Source: SZUA-359 sp039809125 | GTDB lineage: Bacteria; Patescibacteriota; Saccharimonadia; Saccharimonadales; Saccharimonadaceae | Assembly (NCBI GenBank): GCA_039809125.1 | Contig: JBDHUM010000001.1 | Span: forward strand, 1 to 64,000 | Length of the DNA stretch: 64,000 nucleotides | Direction: 5' to 3' | In this document: positions 42,786 through 52,274 of the stretch, in pieces | Numbering within the stretch: the first letter of the stretch is position 1 | Layout of the letters: each line of letters begins with the position of its first letter | Translations under genes and position numbers: made by a program | The notes under the pieces: model-generated | Databases searched by the model: none | What the model saw: the letters and a program-made list of their open reading frames with translations, nothing else | What the model was told of the DNA's origin: nothing

Positions 42786-43699
42786 TGGGACTGACTATAG
42801 ATGAAATACGCGACCGCACACTTCATGCCCGACACCTGATGCAGCGGGCTCATCAGCAGCATTTTGCCGTTGGGGCCTTTAACATCGACAATCAAGAAAC
42901 CTTAATTGCTGTGTCAAGGGCTGCTCAAAAGCTTAATTCGCCGGTATTAGTTGAGGTTAGTGAGGGTGAAGTTGAAGCAATTGGACTTGAGAACATTCGT
43001 GATATGGTGGATAACTATCGTGAAGAGTATGGTATCGAAATGTACATTAATCTTGATCATAGTCCAACTGTCGAGGCATGTAAAAGAGCTATTGATGTTG
43101 GTTTTGAGTTTATTCACATTGATATTTCTCAAGCTAATCATGACGCAAAAAGTGACGAAATTATTGCCGCAACTAAGGAAGTTGTAGATTATGCTCGTTT
43201 CACCGGTGCCCTCGTTGAAAGTGAACCGCATTACTTTGGGGGTAGCTCAAATGTTCATAACGAGACGATTGACTATGAAGAAATCAAAAAAACATTTAGC
43301 ACTCCAGAAGGAGCTGCACAGTTTGTTAAAGCTACCGGAATTGACACGTTTGCAGCTGCAATTGGTAATCTTCACGGAAAGTATCCAGTACCAAAAGAAC
43401 TCGATCTAAAGCTACTGGCTGAAATACGCGATAATCTTACCTGTAATATTAGTCTGCATGGTGGCTCGGGGACTCCACTACACTATTTTGAAGAAGCTGC
43501 CCATATAGGGGTAAGCAAGATAAACATTAATAGTGACATGCGGTTCGTTTTTCGTACTAGTCTAGAAAAAGTGCTCAAGGATAATCCCGACGAATATGCT
43601 GTTGTCAAGCTAATGCCGAAAGTATATGAAGCAGTTCAAGCAGTAGTCGAAGAAAAAATAATGGCCTTTGGCAGTAGCGGAAAGGCAATTGCGAATTAG
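42785..43699 (+). CDS. Class II fructose-bisphosphate aldolase
   Basis: This 304-residue zinc aldolase has FAVGAFNIDNQETL, INLDHSPTVEACKRAID, FIHIDISQ and SLHGGSGTP, the metal- and phosphate-binding motifs. It cleaves or forms fructose 1,6-bisphosphate (or tagatose bisphosphate). Its position after transketolase links the pentose-phosphate and lower glycolytic routes. Confidence 0.92.
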   Translation: MGLTIDEIRDRTLHARHLMQRAHQQHFAVGAFNIDNQETLIAVSRAAQKLNSPVLVEVSEGEVEAIGLENIRDMVDNYREEYGIEMYINLDHSPTVEACKRAIDVGFEFIHIDISQANHDAKSDEIIAATKEVVDYARFTGALVESEPHYFGGSSNVHNETIDYEEIKKTFSTPEGAAQFVKATGIDTFAAAIGNLHGKYPVPKELDLKLLAEIRDNLTCNISLHGGSGTPLHYFEEAAHIGVSKININSDMRFVFRTSLEKVLKDNPDEYAVVKLMPKVYEAVQAVVEEKIMAFGSSGKAIAN

Positions 43700-43700
43700 G

Positions 43701-44663
43701 ATGAAAATTTTATCGATCGGTGCGGCTGTTCAAGATGTTTTTTTGAGTCAGAGTGAAGAGTTTGTCGCAGTGTGTGAAAACCCGCACGACTGCTTTTTAA
43801 AGCTTGAACTAGGTGCTAAAGCTGATGTGAATAGGATTAATTTTTGTACTGGTGGCGGTGCTACAAACGCAGCGGTTACTTTTGCGAGGCAAGGCATATC
43901 AGCAGAATTTATGGGTTCGGTCGGTGATGATCCGGCAGCACATGCTGTACTAGCCGACCTCGACCGCGAGGGTGTGAACACGAGTCACGTAACAGTTTCA
44001 AAGAGATATAACACTGGCTACTCAGTACTCCTACTTGCAACCAACGGTGAGCGCACAATCTTAACGTATCGTGGTGCGAGTACTCACTATAAGTTAAATG
44101 ATTTTGATTTTTCTAACGTCGATGCCGATTGGCTTTATATATCGAGCATGTCTGGAAAAATGGATGTGGTTGATCAAGTATTTTCAGAAGCAAAGCAGCA
44201 AGGCATGAAAATCATGTTCAATCCAGGCAAGGGAGAGCTTAGGCAAATGGATAAATTGAAGCCGCTGCTTGATGATGTTGACGTGCTACTCGTTAATAGG
44301 GAAGAAATGAAGATGATCGTAGAGGGTGAGGAAATTGAGGAATTAGTGATGCATGGCTTACATTTAGTACCAGTGGTGATTGTTAGCGACGGGCCCAACG
44401 GTGTTGCTGCTAGCGATGGCAAGACGATGGTACGAGCCGGTATGTATGAAGACGTCAAGGTCATTGATCGTACCGGAGCTGGAGATGCTTTCGGATCAGG
44501 TTTTTTAAGTCAATTTGCTCAAGGAAAGAGTTTAAAAAAATCGATTATTTTTGCTAGTGCTAACTCAACATCTGTAGTGACAAAAATAGGGGCAAAAACG
44601 GCCATCTTACATAAAGATGTTGTACTACACGATATGCCGATCGACGAAAAGAAAGTGAGGTGA
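43701..44663 (+). CDS. PfkB-family carbohydrate kinase 1
   Basis: This 320-residue ribokinase-fold enzyme has an N-terminal GGGATNAAVTFARQGI and the C-terminal anion-hole motif DRTGAGDAFGSGF. I chose ATG 43701, which lies just after the aldolase stop. Its place after an FBP aldolase makes a phosphofructokinase or tagatose/fructose-1-phosphate kinase role possible, but specificity cannot be read from sequence. Confidence 0.88.
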   Translation: MKILSIGAAVQDVFLSQSEEFVAVCENPHDCFLKLELGAKADVNRINFCTGGGATNAAVTFARQGISAEFMGSVGDDPAAHAVLADLDREGVNTSHVTVSKRYNTGYSVLLLATNGERTILTYRGASTHYKLNDFDFSNVDADWLYISSMSGKMDVVDQVFSEAKQQGMKIMFNPGKGELRQMDKLKPLLDDVDVLLVNREEMKMIVEGEEIEELVMHGLHLVPVVIVSDGPNGVAASDGKTMVRAGMYEDVKVIDRTGAGDAFGSGFLSQFAQGKSLKKSIIFASANSTSVVTKIGAKTAILHKDVVLHDMPIDEKKVR

Positions 44664-44670
44664 ATACACG

Positions 44671-46233
44671 ATGACGCGGCTGGCAGATCTTCTTGGCCAT
44701 AACCATCCCTTATTTGCTTACAACTTAGCGCAGCTTGAAAAAGCTAGTGGAAACAGCGGCATCGATGTACGATTGTTAGCTGATAGCAACGAACGCGCCC
44801 ATCGGGTAATACGAGCACTTGGTCTTGATAGTTCAAACACGTTGGCCATTGAACTGTATCAAGCATTAAATACCGCGGTGAGTCGCGGAGAAGCCGAGCA
44901 GCTACTCGCGAGTAGCTCCTTTGTTATTGCCATGCTAGGAAGTCAACCGATTTCGCTTAACCTACAAGATGTTATCGAAAATGCTCATCATCAGCTTTCA
45001 TTTGACGAGCGGATGCTCGAAGGTGCCCGTAGACACTTACGCGCTGAAATTGTTAAACGATATGCAGTGCACGATCGAACCTCGCGAAAAATGGTTGAAA
45101 GGCTGGCCGACGAAGCAGGACTTCGGCCAGTGAGAGATGTAGGTCATCCGACTATTAAAGTTTCCACCAAGAAAGCGGACTTGTCACCGATAGTTTCAGA
45201 CAAACAGACAGATAGTAATGGGTTAACAGAGCAATCTAAGAACACTCCGTATATTTTGTGTGTCGGTGATATTATTACTGATGCATTTATTAAACTCTCC
45301 GAGAACCACGCGGAGGTCAAAACTGACGAAAAGGGCTATAAGCGACTGAGTTTCGAGTTAGGCGCAAAGCTTCCTTATGATAGCGTAGACATTGTCGAAG
45401 CAGTCGAGTGTAGTCCAAATGCTGCGGTGTCAATGTCGCGATTAGGGCTCAACACCGGACTCATATCTTGGCTGGGTGATGATGAGCCAGGTAAGGGTAT
45501 GGTTGAATACTTAAAGACACAGCATGTAGCCGTTGACAATCTTGTCATTGAATCGGGTATGAAATCAAATTATCATTACGTTCTGCGCTACGGTGCTGAC
45601 CGAACAAAGCTGCAGCGGTTTGAAGACTATTCGTATCAGTGGCATGAACCAGCACGAACTCCAGAGTGGCTTTACCTAGGGGTGTTGGGCGAAAAAACGT
45701 GGCCTCTTCACGAGGCGCTGCTTGGGTATCTTGATGATAATCCCCGAATAAAACTAGCATTTCAGCCTGGTATGTACCATTTGATGTGGGGTACCGAAAA
45801 AATGGCATCTTTTTATAAGCGTGCTGAAATAGTAATTATGAACCGTGAAGAAGCGGCCGAAGTGACGGGTAAAGATCGGGGCGATGTGCCACTCCTGATT
45901 CAAAGTCTCCATGATCTCGGTGTGACTTTGGCAATTGTAACTGATGGTGCTGATGGTGCTTACGCTTCTGATGGCAGTCGGCTACTATTTATGCCAAACT
46001 ATCCCGATCCTGCGCCACCGTTCGATCGTACAGGTGCAGGTGATGCATTCGCCTCGACAATCACGGCTGCTTTAGCGCTTGGAGAGTCGCTTGAAACAGC
46101 TCTTTTATGGGCACCAATTAACAGCATGAATGTTGTACAAAAATTAGGCGCACAGGCTGGTTTACAGACTCGCGCTGAAATTGAAAATTGGCTCAAAAAA
46201 GCTTCGAGTGACTACAAACCAAAACAGCTGTAG
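44671..46233 (+). CDS. PfkB-family kinase 2 with novel N-terminal domain
   Basis: This 520-residue protein is a fusion. Residues about 205-510 are a PfkB kinase (ILCVGDIITDAFIKL, ECSPNAAVSMSRLGL, DRTGAGDAFASTI). Residues 1-165 form a helical domain I do not recognise (LADLLGHNHPLFAYNLAQLE, NERAHRVIRALGLD), followed by a linker rich in Ser/Asp/Lys. It begins 7 nt after kinase 1 with a GAGGTG site. The extra domain may regulate or localise the kinase. Confidence 0.82.
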   Translation: MTRLADLLGHNHPLFAYNLAQLEKASGNSGIDVRLLADSNERAHRVIRALGLDSSNTLAIELYQALNTAVSRGEAEQLLASSSFVIAMLGSQPISLNLQDVIENAHHQLSFDERMLEGARRHLRAEIVKRYAVHDRTSRKMVERLADEAGLRPVRDVGHPTIKVSTKKADLSPIVSDKQTDSNGLTEQSKNTPYILCVGDIITDAFIKLSENHAEVKTDEKGYKRLSFELGAKLPYDSVDIVEAVECSPNAAVSMSRLGLNTGLISWLGDDEPGKGMVEYLKTQHVAVDNLVIESGMKSNYHYVLRYGADRTKLQRFEDYSYQWHEPARTPEWLYLGVLGEKTWPLHEALLGYLDDNPRIKLAFQPGMYHLMWGTEKMASFYKRAEIVIMNREEAAEVTGKDRGDVPLLIQSLHDLGVTLAIVTDGADGAYASDGSRLLFMPNYPDPAPPFDRTGAGDAFASTITAALALGESLETALLWAPINSMNVVQKLGAQAGLQTRAEIENWLKKASSDYKPKQL

Positions 46234-47007
46234 CTAACTGGTTTGCTCGAGCGTTGCCGCTTTAAGTTCGTCAACTGCTGCAGATACTGTGGCGATATCA
46301 TGATCGCAATAGGCGTCATTTGCCTCGACCAGATTGATGATCTCTTCTAGTTTGTCAGTAATGGTATACAGCTCCGTGTCTTCTTTTAAAACATAATCTT
46401 TTTCAAGTAGATTTTCCTTCACGAACTGATCAAACTTAGACCAAAAGCTTGAACCAACCAAAATAATAGGGGCTTTAGCAGTTTTACCTGTTTGCACTAG
46501 AGTTAGGATTTCGGTTAATTCGTCAAGAGTACCGAAGCCGCCTGGAAAATAAATATAGGCGTTTGCAAAAAGTGTCATGACGATTTTTCGTGGAGCGAAG
46601 TGAGCAAATTCATAGGATTCTGTCACATACGAATTAAGAGCTTGCTCGTGCGGTAATTTTATATTGAAGCCGATAGACTCACCGCCCGCTTTACGAGCAC
46701 CTTTTTGCACAGCGATATTTGCGCCTTGATTAGCTGCGCTCATAATACCATAACCGCCGCCAGAAACAATAGCGTACCCAAGGGTAGCTAGACGCAGAGA
46801 CAGTTCTTTAGCGAGCACATAGTATGGGTCCTCGTCTTTCATGCGAGCTGAACCAAAGATAGTTACAGTTTTGTGATATTTACGCAAGATATTGTATCCA
46901 GCCTGAATTTCAGCATCAACTTCACCAAGGCGAATCATAGCCGCCTGCATCATAATATCTCGAGGAATACAAGTTGATTTTATATCTGCTTTTGGTTTTG
47001 GCTGCAT
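46234..47007 (-). CDS. LOG family protein (TIGR00730-like)
   Basis: This 257-residue Rossmann-like protein has IFGSARMKDEDPYY, SGGGYGIMSAANQGA and the PGGFGTLDEL motif of LOG/'lysine decarboxylase-like' nucleoside 5'-monophosphate phosphoribohydrolases. Some members release cytokinins. Leaderless start after minus-strand TATAAT (47021-47016). It shares the intergenic space with divergent uvrB. Confidence 0.9.
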   Translation of the reverse strand: MQPKPKADIKSTCIPRDIMMQAAMIRLGEVDAEIQAGYNILRKYHKTVTIFGSARMKDEDPYYVLAKELSLRLATLGYAIVSGGGYGIMSAANQGANIAVQKGARKAGGESIGFNIKLPHEQALNSYVTESYEFAHFAPRKIVMTLFANAYIYFPGGFGTLDELTEILTLVQTGKTAKAPIILVGSSFWSKFDQFVKENLLEKDYVLKEDTELYTITDKLEEIINLVEANDAYCDHDIATVSAAVDELKAATLEQTS

Positions 47008-47100
47008 TTTGTATGATTATACCAAAAACAGTAGCAGAATACAATGTTGAGTACTCGATCTATCGGCGAGGAGATGAGCAGTACGCTATACTATAAAGGT

Positions 47101-49077
47101 ATGACTAAATTTAAATTAATGTCTAACTATCGACCAACTGGTGATCAACCAACGGCAATTGCTGCACTTCTCGATGGGCTACGGACAAATCAACGCGAAC
47201 AGACACTACTTGGTGTTACGGGCAGTGGAAAAACATTTACGATGGCGAATATTATCCAGAAAACTAACGTGCCGACACTAGTATTGGCGCATAACAAAAC
47301 GTTGGCAGCGCAGCTTTTTAGCGAATTTAAAGCTTTTTTTCCTGATAATGAAGTACACTATTTTGTTAGTTACTTTGACTATTATCAACCAGAGGCATAT
47401 ATCGCCAGTAGTGATACCTATATTGAAAAAGATTCGAAAATCAATGAGGAGATTGACCGCTTACGACACGCGGCAACTTCTGCATTGCTAACCAGACGCG
47501 ATGTAATTATTGTAGCCAGTGTTAGCTGTATCTATGGAATTGGCTCACCCGAAAGCTACGAAACGATGTCGATTACCGTCACTAAGGGTGAGCGGAGGCA
47601 GCAAGACAAGTTTTTACGTCAACTGACGGATATTCAGTATCAGCGAAACGATATTGATTTTCATCGCGGGACATTTCGGGTAAAAGGTGATGTGGTAGAT
47701 GTTTTTCCAGCAGGTCAGGATAAAGCATATCGGGTTGAGTTTTTTGACGATGAGATTGATCGTATCACAGCAATCGATAGTCTAACTGGTGAAATTATTG
47801 CTGAGCCAGCCTCAGTTCATATTTTTCCAAGTAGTCACTATGTCACACCAAAAGATAAGCTGAGTGTTGCAATTGAAGGTATAAAAAAGGAATTTGACGA
47901 ACGCGTGACATGGTTTGAATCGCATGATAAGTTACTAGAGGCTCAAAGGCTGGCGCAACGTACAAAATATGATATTGAAATGCTTGAAGAAACGGGATTT
48001 GTCAAAGGTATTGAAAACTATTCACGTTACTTAACAAATCGTGAACCTGGCGAACAACCAGCAACGTTGATCGACTATTTTCCTGATGACTGGCTATTGT
48101 TTGTCGATGAAAGTCATGTGACGCTGCCCCAGGTTCGCGGGATGTATAACGGCGATCGAGCGCGTAAAGAAATATTGGTCGAACATGGGTTTCGTTTGCC
48201 AAGTGCGCTTGATAATCGACCATTAAGGTTTGACGAGTTTGATCGTCACATTAATAATGTCATCTATGTATCGGCTACTCCAGGCGAGTATGAGCTGGCG
48301 CATAGCCCAAAGCCAATCGAGCAAGTAATTCGGCCAACCGGTTTACTTGATCCACCAATTGAAGTTCGGCCAAGCGACGATCAAGTTGATGATTTGATTG
48401 CCGAGATACGCGATCGTACCGAAAAAGGCCAGCGTGTGTTGGTGACGACTTTGACTAAACGAATGGCGGAAGATCTTAGCGCCCATTTGCAAGAGCTTGA
48501 AATTAAAACAGCGTATATTCATAGTGAAATAGATACGTTGGAACGCGGTGATATATTACGCGATTTAAGAATCGGTGTTTACGATGTATTGGTCGGTATT
48601 AATTTGTTGCGAGAAGGGCTTGACCTACCGGAAGTAAGTCTAGTGGCGATAATCGATGCCGACAAAGAAGGCTTTTTACGGAGTGAGCAATCACTAATTC
48701 AAACGATAGGTCGAGCAGCAAGACATCAGGATGGTCGGGTAATTATGTATGCTGATAATGTTACCCGCTCAATGCAAGCAGCAATGGATGAAACAAATCG
48801 GCGCCGCTCGATTCAACAAAGGTATAACGACGAGCATGGTATCACCCCAACAACTATCGCAAAAGCGATTGATGAAGGGTTAAGAGCCATTATTCCGGTT
48901 AAAGATTCCGATCTACCTAAATTGAATCTAAATAAAATCCCGAAGGACGAATACGACAGCCTTGTGAGTGATTTGAGTGCACAAATGGAGTTAGCAAGTG
49001 CCAACCTTGAATTTGAGAAGGCGGCTGAGCTACGCGATATGATCGCAGAAATTCGTGACAAGCAAAAGTTGACATGA
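47101..49077 (+). CDS. uvrB: Excinuclease ABC subunit B
   Basis: This 658-residue nucleotide-excision-repair helicase has TGSGKTFTMANI (Walker A), the beta-hairpin region VSYFDYYQPEAYI, DESHVTLPQ, INLLREGLDLPEV and a C-terminal UVR domain. TATACT (47087-47092) lies 8 nt before ATG 47101, so this ATG is preferred over TTG 47044, which lies upstream of the -10 box. Confidence 0.97.
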   Translation: MTKFKLMSNYRPTGDQPTAIAALLDGLRTNQREQTLLGVTGSGKTFTMANIIQKTNVPTLVLAHNKTLAAQLFSEFKAFFPDNEVHYFVSYFDYYQPEAYIASSDTYIEKDSKINEEIDRLRHAATSALLTRRDVIIVASVSCIYGIGSPESYETMSITVTKGERRQQDKFLRQLTDIQYQRNDIDFHRGTFRVKGDVVDVFPAGQDKAYRVEFFDDEIDRITAIDSLTGEIIAEPASVHIFPSSHYVTPKDKLSVAIEGIKKEFDERVTWFESHDKLLEAQRLAQRTKYDIEMLEETGFVKGIENYSRYLTNREPGEQPATLIDYFPDDWLLFVDESHVTLPQVRGMYNGDRARKEILVEHGFRLPSALDNRPLRFDEFDRHINNVIYVSATPGEYELAHSPKPIEQVIRPTGLLDPPIEVRPSDDQVDDLIAEIRDRTEKGQRVLVTTLTKRMAEDLSAHLQELEIKTAYIHSEIDTLERGDILRDLRIGVYDVLVGINLLREGLDLPEVSLVAIIDADKEGFLRSEQSLIQTIGRAARHQDGRVIMYADNVTRSMQAAMDETNRRRSIQQRYNDEHGITPTTIAKAIDEGLRAIIPVKDSDLPKLNLNKIPKDEYDSLVSDLSAQMELASANLEFEKAAELRDMIAEIRDKQKLT

Positions 49078-49109
49078 TATAGTGGCAACATAACCTTAAG
49101 GAGTAATCT

Positions 49110-50111
49110 ATGGATAAGCCTAAACCAGAACAGACAACACACATTCAAACGAACACACCCTCAGCAACGGTGGTGCAGGCTAAGACAAATAATAGTAGAC
49201 TCGGCTTTTTGGAGCGTACAGGCATTTATTCGCTCGAAATGACAGTTGCCATGATCACAATGATGATTATAGCTTCGGTGTTGTCGGTAGGGGCATTTGC
49301 ACTAGGCAAGTATTTATCGGGTTCGGTCGGAGCAACAATGGGTAACTTTGCTCTTTGGAGTGCTGCTAGCACTGCCGTGTGGCTTCCAATTGCGTTCATC
49401 TTTTACCGGCGTGCGAGCGCTTATATGGAGCGCAACCCAGCCATCGTTGACAATCAAGTTCAGCGTGCATTCGTGGTCATTTACCAAGTAGTGATGCTGT
49501 TGACTGCGATAAGTTTTGCATTTACGGCTGTTTATTCACTACTGCATGCCTTTGTGCAGGAGCAAGATATGGGCAAAACACTTGCATCAACGTCGCTTCC
49601 GGCATTTATATCTGCATTAGTCTTCGGCGGAGCCTTTGTTGCGTTCTTTAGAAAGCCAGTTATTGCGCGTCGTACGTTTGCAAACCTAATGTTAGTTGTG
49701 TCGCTTTTGATCATTATTCCGGTAATTGTGTTTAGTATGATCGTGCTTCGGGATATTAATAGCGATGAACGTCGTTCACGCGATTTGGTAAATATTCAGG
49801 CCGACGTAGAGGGGTACTTCCGTTCTAATAACGAGAATCTGCCTGATTCGCTTGATGCGGTTAAAAGCAGCGATAGCGGACTTAATATCGACGGAAATGT
49901 CAGTGATTACACCTACAACAAGAAGACTCCAATTAGCTATGAACTATGTACCAACTTCAAGAACGACAATCAAAAAAGTGTCGGTCGATACGATACCCGC
50001 TACTATAAGCACAAAAAGGGTGAGACATGCTATACAAACGAAGTATACAAATACAAAACTCCATCGCCAATGCCTTACAGGCTTGACTCAGATAGCTCAA
50101 GTGACTTGTAG
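49110..50111 (+). CDS. Multi-pass membrane protein, DUF5671-like, with soluble C-terminus
   Basis: This 333-residue protein has a Pro/Thr/Gln-rich N-terminus (1-33), about five membrane helices to residue ~215, and an extracytoplasmic-type C-terminal region of ~115 residues with two Cys. A stretch there (RRSRDLVNIQADVEGYFRSNNENLPDSL) resembles the post-helix part of type IV pseudopilins. An AAGGAG site precedes the ATG. The family assignment is tentative; the pattern is common in CPR genomes. Confidence 0.6.
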   Translation: MDKPKPEQTTHIQTNTPSATVVQAKTNNSRLGFLERTGIYSLEMTVAMITMMIIASVLSVGAFALGKYLSGSVGATMGNFALWSAASTAVWLPIAFIFYRRASAYMERNPAIVDNQVQRAFVVIYQVVMLLTAISFAFTAVYSLLHAFVQEQDMGKTLASTSLPAFISALVFGGAFVAFFRKPVIARRTFANLMLVVSLLIIIPVIVFSMIVLRDINSDERRSRDLVNIQADVEGYFRSNNENLPDSLDAVKSSDSGLNIDGNVSDYTYNKKTPISYELCTNFKNDNQKSVGRYDTRYYKHKKGETCYTNEVYKYKTPSPMPYRLDSDSSSDL

Positions 50112-50161
50112 AGGAATGCCTCACTTCACATTAGCCCGCTCAATCTGGTATAGTAGATGCA

Positions 50162-50452
50162 ATGGTTGCAATTACAAACGACGACGTAAAACGGCTGGCT
50201 GATTTAAGCGCCCTGACACTTTCAGATAAAGAGACCGAAGCGTTAAGGATTGACATAGCGAATATCATTGGCTACATTGAACAGCTTAAAGAGCTTGAGA
50301 CAGCGGGCGTTGAGCCGAGCTACCAGGTCACTGGTTTGTCAAATGTGTGGCGTGATGATGAAATCAGTGAAGACAGCGTACACTATACTGAGTTAGTAAA
50401 ACTAGCCCCCGCAAGCGAGCTAGGCCAGGTGAAGGTACCAAAGGTTCTGTAG
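50162..50452 (+). CDS. gatC: Glu/Asp-tRNA amidotransferase subunit C
   Basis: This 96-residue protein has VKRLADLSALTLSDKE and a DVWRDDE-like region, typical of GatC. With GatA and GatB it converts Glu-tRNA(Gln) and Asp-tRNA(Asn) to the amidated forms. TATAGT (50149-50154) lies 7 nt before ATG. It overlaps gatA by 1 nt. Confidence 0.93.
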   Translation: MVAITNDDVKRLADLSALTLSDKETEALRIDIANIIGYIEQLKELETAGVEPSYQVTGLSNVWRDDEISEDSVHYTELVKLAPASELGQVKVPKVL

Positions 50453-51861
50453 TGACAAATTCTATTATTCAAATTGTCACAGCAGTTCGCGATGGCTCGA
50501 AAACCGCTCTTGAACATGTGGAAGAAGCATTTGTGCGTGCTAGTGCAAACAATCAGCATCATGCCCTCCTCAGCTTTACTAAAGAACGAGCTATTCGGCG
50601 AGCCAAGGAGATTGATGATAAAGTAAGGCTAAAGCAGCCGATAGGTAAGCTGACCGGAGTGCCTTTTGTTGTCAAAGATAACTTTTTGGCATTTGGCGCA
50701 CCAACGACTGCAGCCAGCAAAATATTGGAGAATTTTCAAGCCCCGCTTCAGGCAACGGCTGTTGAAAAACTTGAAGCCGAGGGTGCAATTTGTATCGGTA
50801 AGGCTAACCTTGATGCATTTGCTCATGGCAGCAGTACTGAGAACTCTGCATTTGGCACTACCAGAAATGCCTTTGATGAACAACGTGTAGCTGGGGGTTC
50901 ATCGGGTGGTTCAGCTGTGGTTACAGCTCTTGATATTGTACCATTTGCACTGGGTAGCGATACGGGTGGATCGATTCGCCAACCAGCAAGCTTCAATGGT
51001 GTTTATGGTATGAAGCCAACATATGGCATGGTAAGCCGTTACGGTGTCGTGGCAATGGCAAGCAGTACCGATACCATCGGCTGTTTTGCTAAGACTGCCG
51101 ATGAAACCGCTCTTGTAATGTCAATTATGGCGGGTATCGATAAAAAAGATATGACAACCATTGACGCTACAATTGATCTGCCGCTTACCGAAGTCAAACC
51201 ACTAACAGTAGGTGTGCTTGACGACACTCTCACTGATAATGTATCGCCCGATGTACTCAAAACAGTAAATTATTACATTGAAAGACTCGAGACAGCGGGA
51301 CACACTATCAAACACGTCACTTTACCAATTGCAAAGTACGCTCTTGCTATCTACTACATTGTTGTACCAGCTGAAATAAGCAGCAACTTAGCTCGCTACG
51401 ATGGTATTCGCTATGGTTATCGAAACACTGCTGCAACTACATTGGCAGAGCTATACGGTCGTTCTCGTAACGATGGTTTCATGACCGAAAATAAGCGTCG
51501 GATCATGATTGGAAGCTATGTATTGAGTAGCGGATTTTACGACGCATACTATCAACAAGCGCAAAAAGCACGCACACTACTTATTAAAGCTTACGACAAA
51601 CTCTTTGAAGCCTGCGATGTGCTCGTATGTCCAGTTGCGCCAACTACTGCGTTTAAAATCGGCGAAAACGAAGGAAACCCTATCAAAATGTACCTAAGTG
51701 ACATCATGACTGTGCCACCTAGTCTCGCTGGACTACCCGCATTGAGCGTTCCTGTTGGATTTGATAGCGACGGATTACCGATCGGTGTGCAATTAATTGG
51801 ACGGCAGCGTAGTGACAGTCAGCTTTTGTCTTTAGCAAAAGCGATGGAGGCTCGTCTATGA
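50452..51861 (+). CDS. gatA: Glu/Asp-tRNA amidotransferase subunit A
   Basis: This 469-residue amidase starts at GTG. It has the Lys-Ser-Ser triad: PFVVKDNFL, GGSSGGSAVV and GSDTGGSIRQPA. It releases ammonia from glutamine for the GatB reaction. Its stop overlaps the ATG of the inserted membrane HEPN-like gene. Confidence 0.96.
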   Translation: MTNSIIQIVTAVRDGSKTALEHVEEAFVRASANNQHHALLSFTKERAIRRAKEIDDKVRLKQPIGKLTGVPFVVKDNFLAFGAPTTAASKILENFQAPLQATAVEKLEAEGAICIGKANLDAFAHGSSTENSAFGTTRNAFDEQRVAGGSSGGSAVVTALDIVPFALGSDTGGSIRQPASFNGVYGMKPTYGMVSRYGVVAMASSTDTIGCFAKTADETALVMSIMAGIDKKDMTTIDATIDLPLTEVKPLTVGVLDDTLTDNVSPDVLKTVNYYIERLETAGHTIKHVTLPIAKYALAIYYIVVPAEISSNLARYDGIRYGYRNTAATTLAELYGRSRNDGFMTENKRRIMIGSYVLSSGFYDAYYQQAQKARTLLIKAYDKLFEACDVLVCPVAPTTAFKIGENEGNPIKMYLSDIMTVPPSLAGLPALSVPVGFDSDGLPIGVQLIGRQRSDSQLLSLAKAMEARL

Positions 51862-52274
51862 CGGAAATAAGTATATTTTTAGGCGCTGCAGCAGTAGTTA
51901 TTTTAGGAATATTCGTACTGATCCTAGTTACAAGAAAGGCAGCTAGACCACTTGATAAACAGCGCTATCAAAGTCGATGGATGGCCGTAGAGTCACGTCT
52001 CGTAAAGGACCAGCCAGCCAGTTATCAATTGGCGATTCTTGAAGCTGATAAGCTTGTCGATTTTGCACTGAAAGATCGAGGAATTCGCGGCAAGACGATG
52101 GGGGAGCGAATGAAGAACGCCCAAGGTACGTGGTCGAATGCTAACCGAGTGTGGACGGCTCATAAGTTGCGCAACCAAATTGCCCACGAGACTGACATGC
52201 AAGTTAGTTTTGATACTGCCGGACGGGCTCTGAAGGCTTTTCGCGAAGCACTAAAGGATTTGGGGGCAATCTAG
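51858..52274 (+). CDS. Membrane-anchored HEPN-like protein inside gatCAB
   Basis: This 138-residue protein has one N-terminal helix (residues 5-25) and a cytosolic helical domain with KLRNQIAHE, giving R105-N106-x3-H110, the R-x4-H pattern of HEPN-fold proteins. It lies between gatA and gatB with ATGA overlap upstream and gatB directly downstream, so it is translated with the amidotransferase. I do not know its function. Both RNA binding and a structural role are possible. Confidence 0.65.
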   Translation: MTEISIFLGAAAVVILGIFVLILVTRKAARPLDKQRYQSRWMAVESRLVKDQPASYQLAILEADKLVDFALKDRGIRGKTMGERMKNAQGTWSNANRVWTAHKLRNQIAHETDMQVSFDTAGRALKAFREALKDLGAI

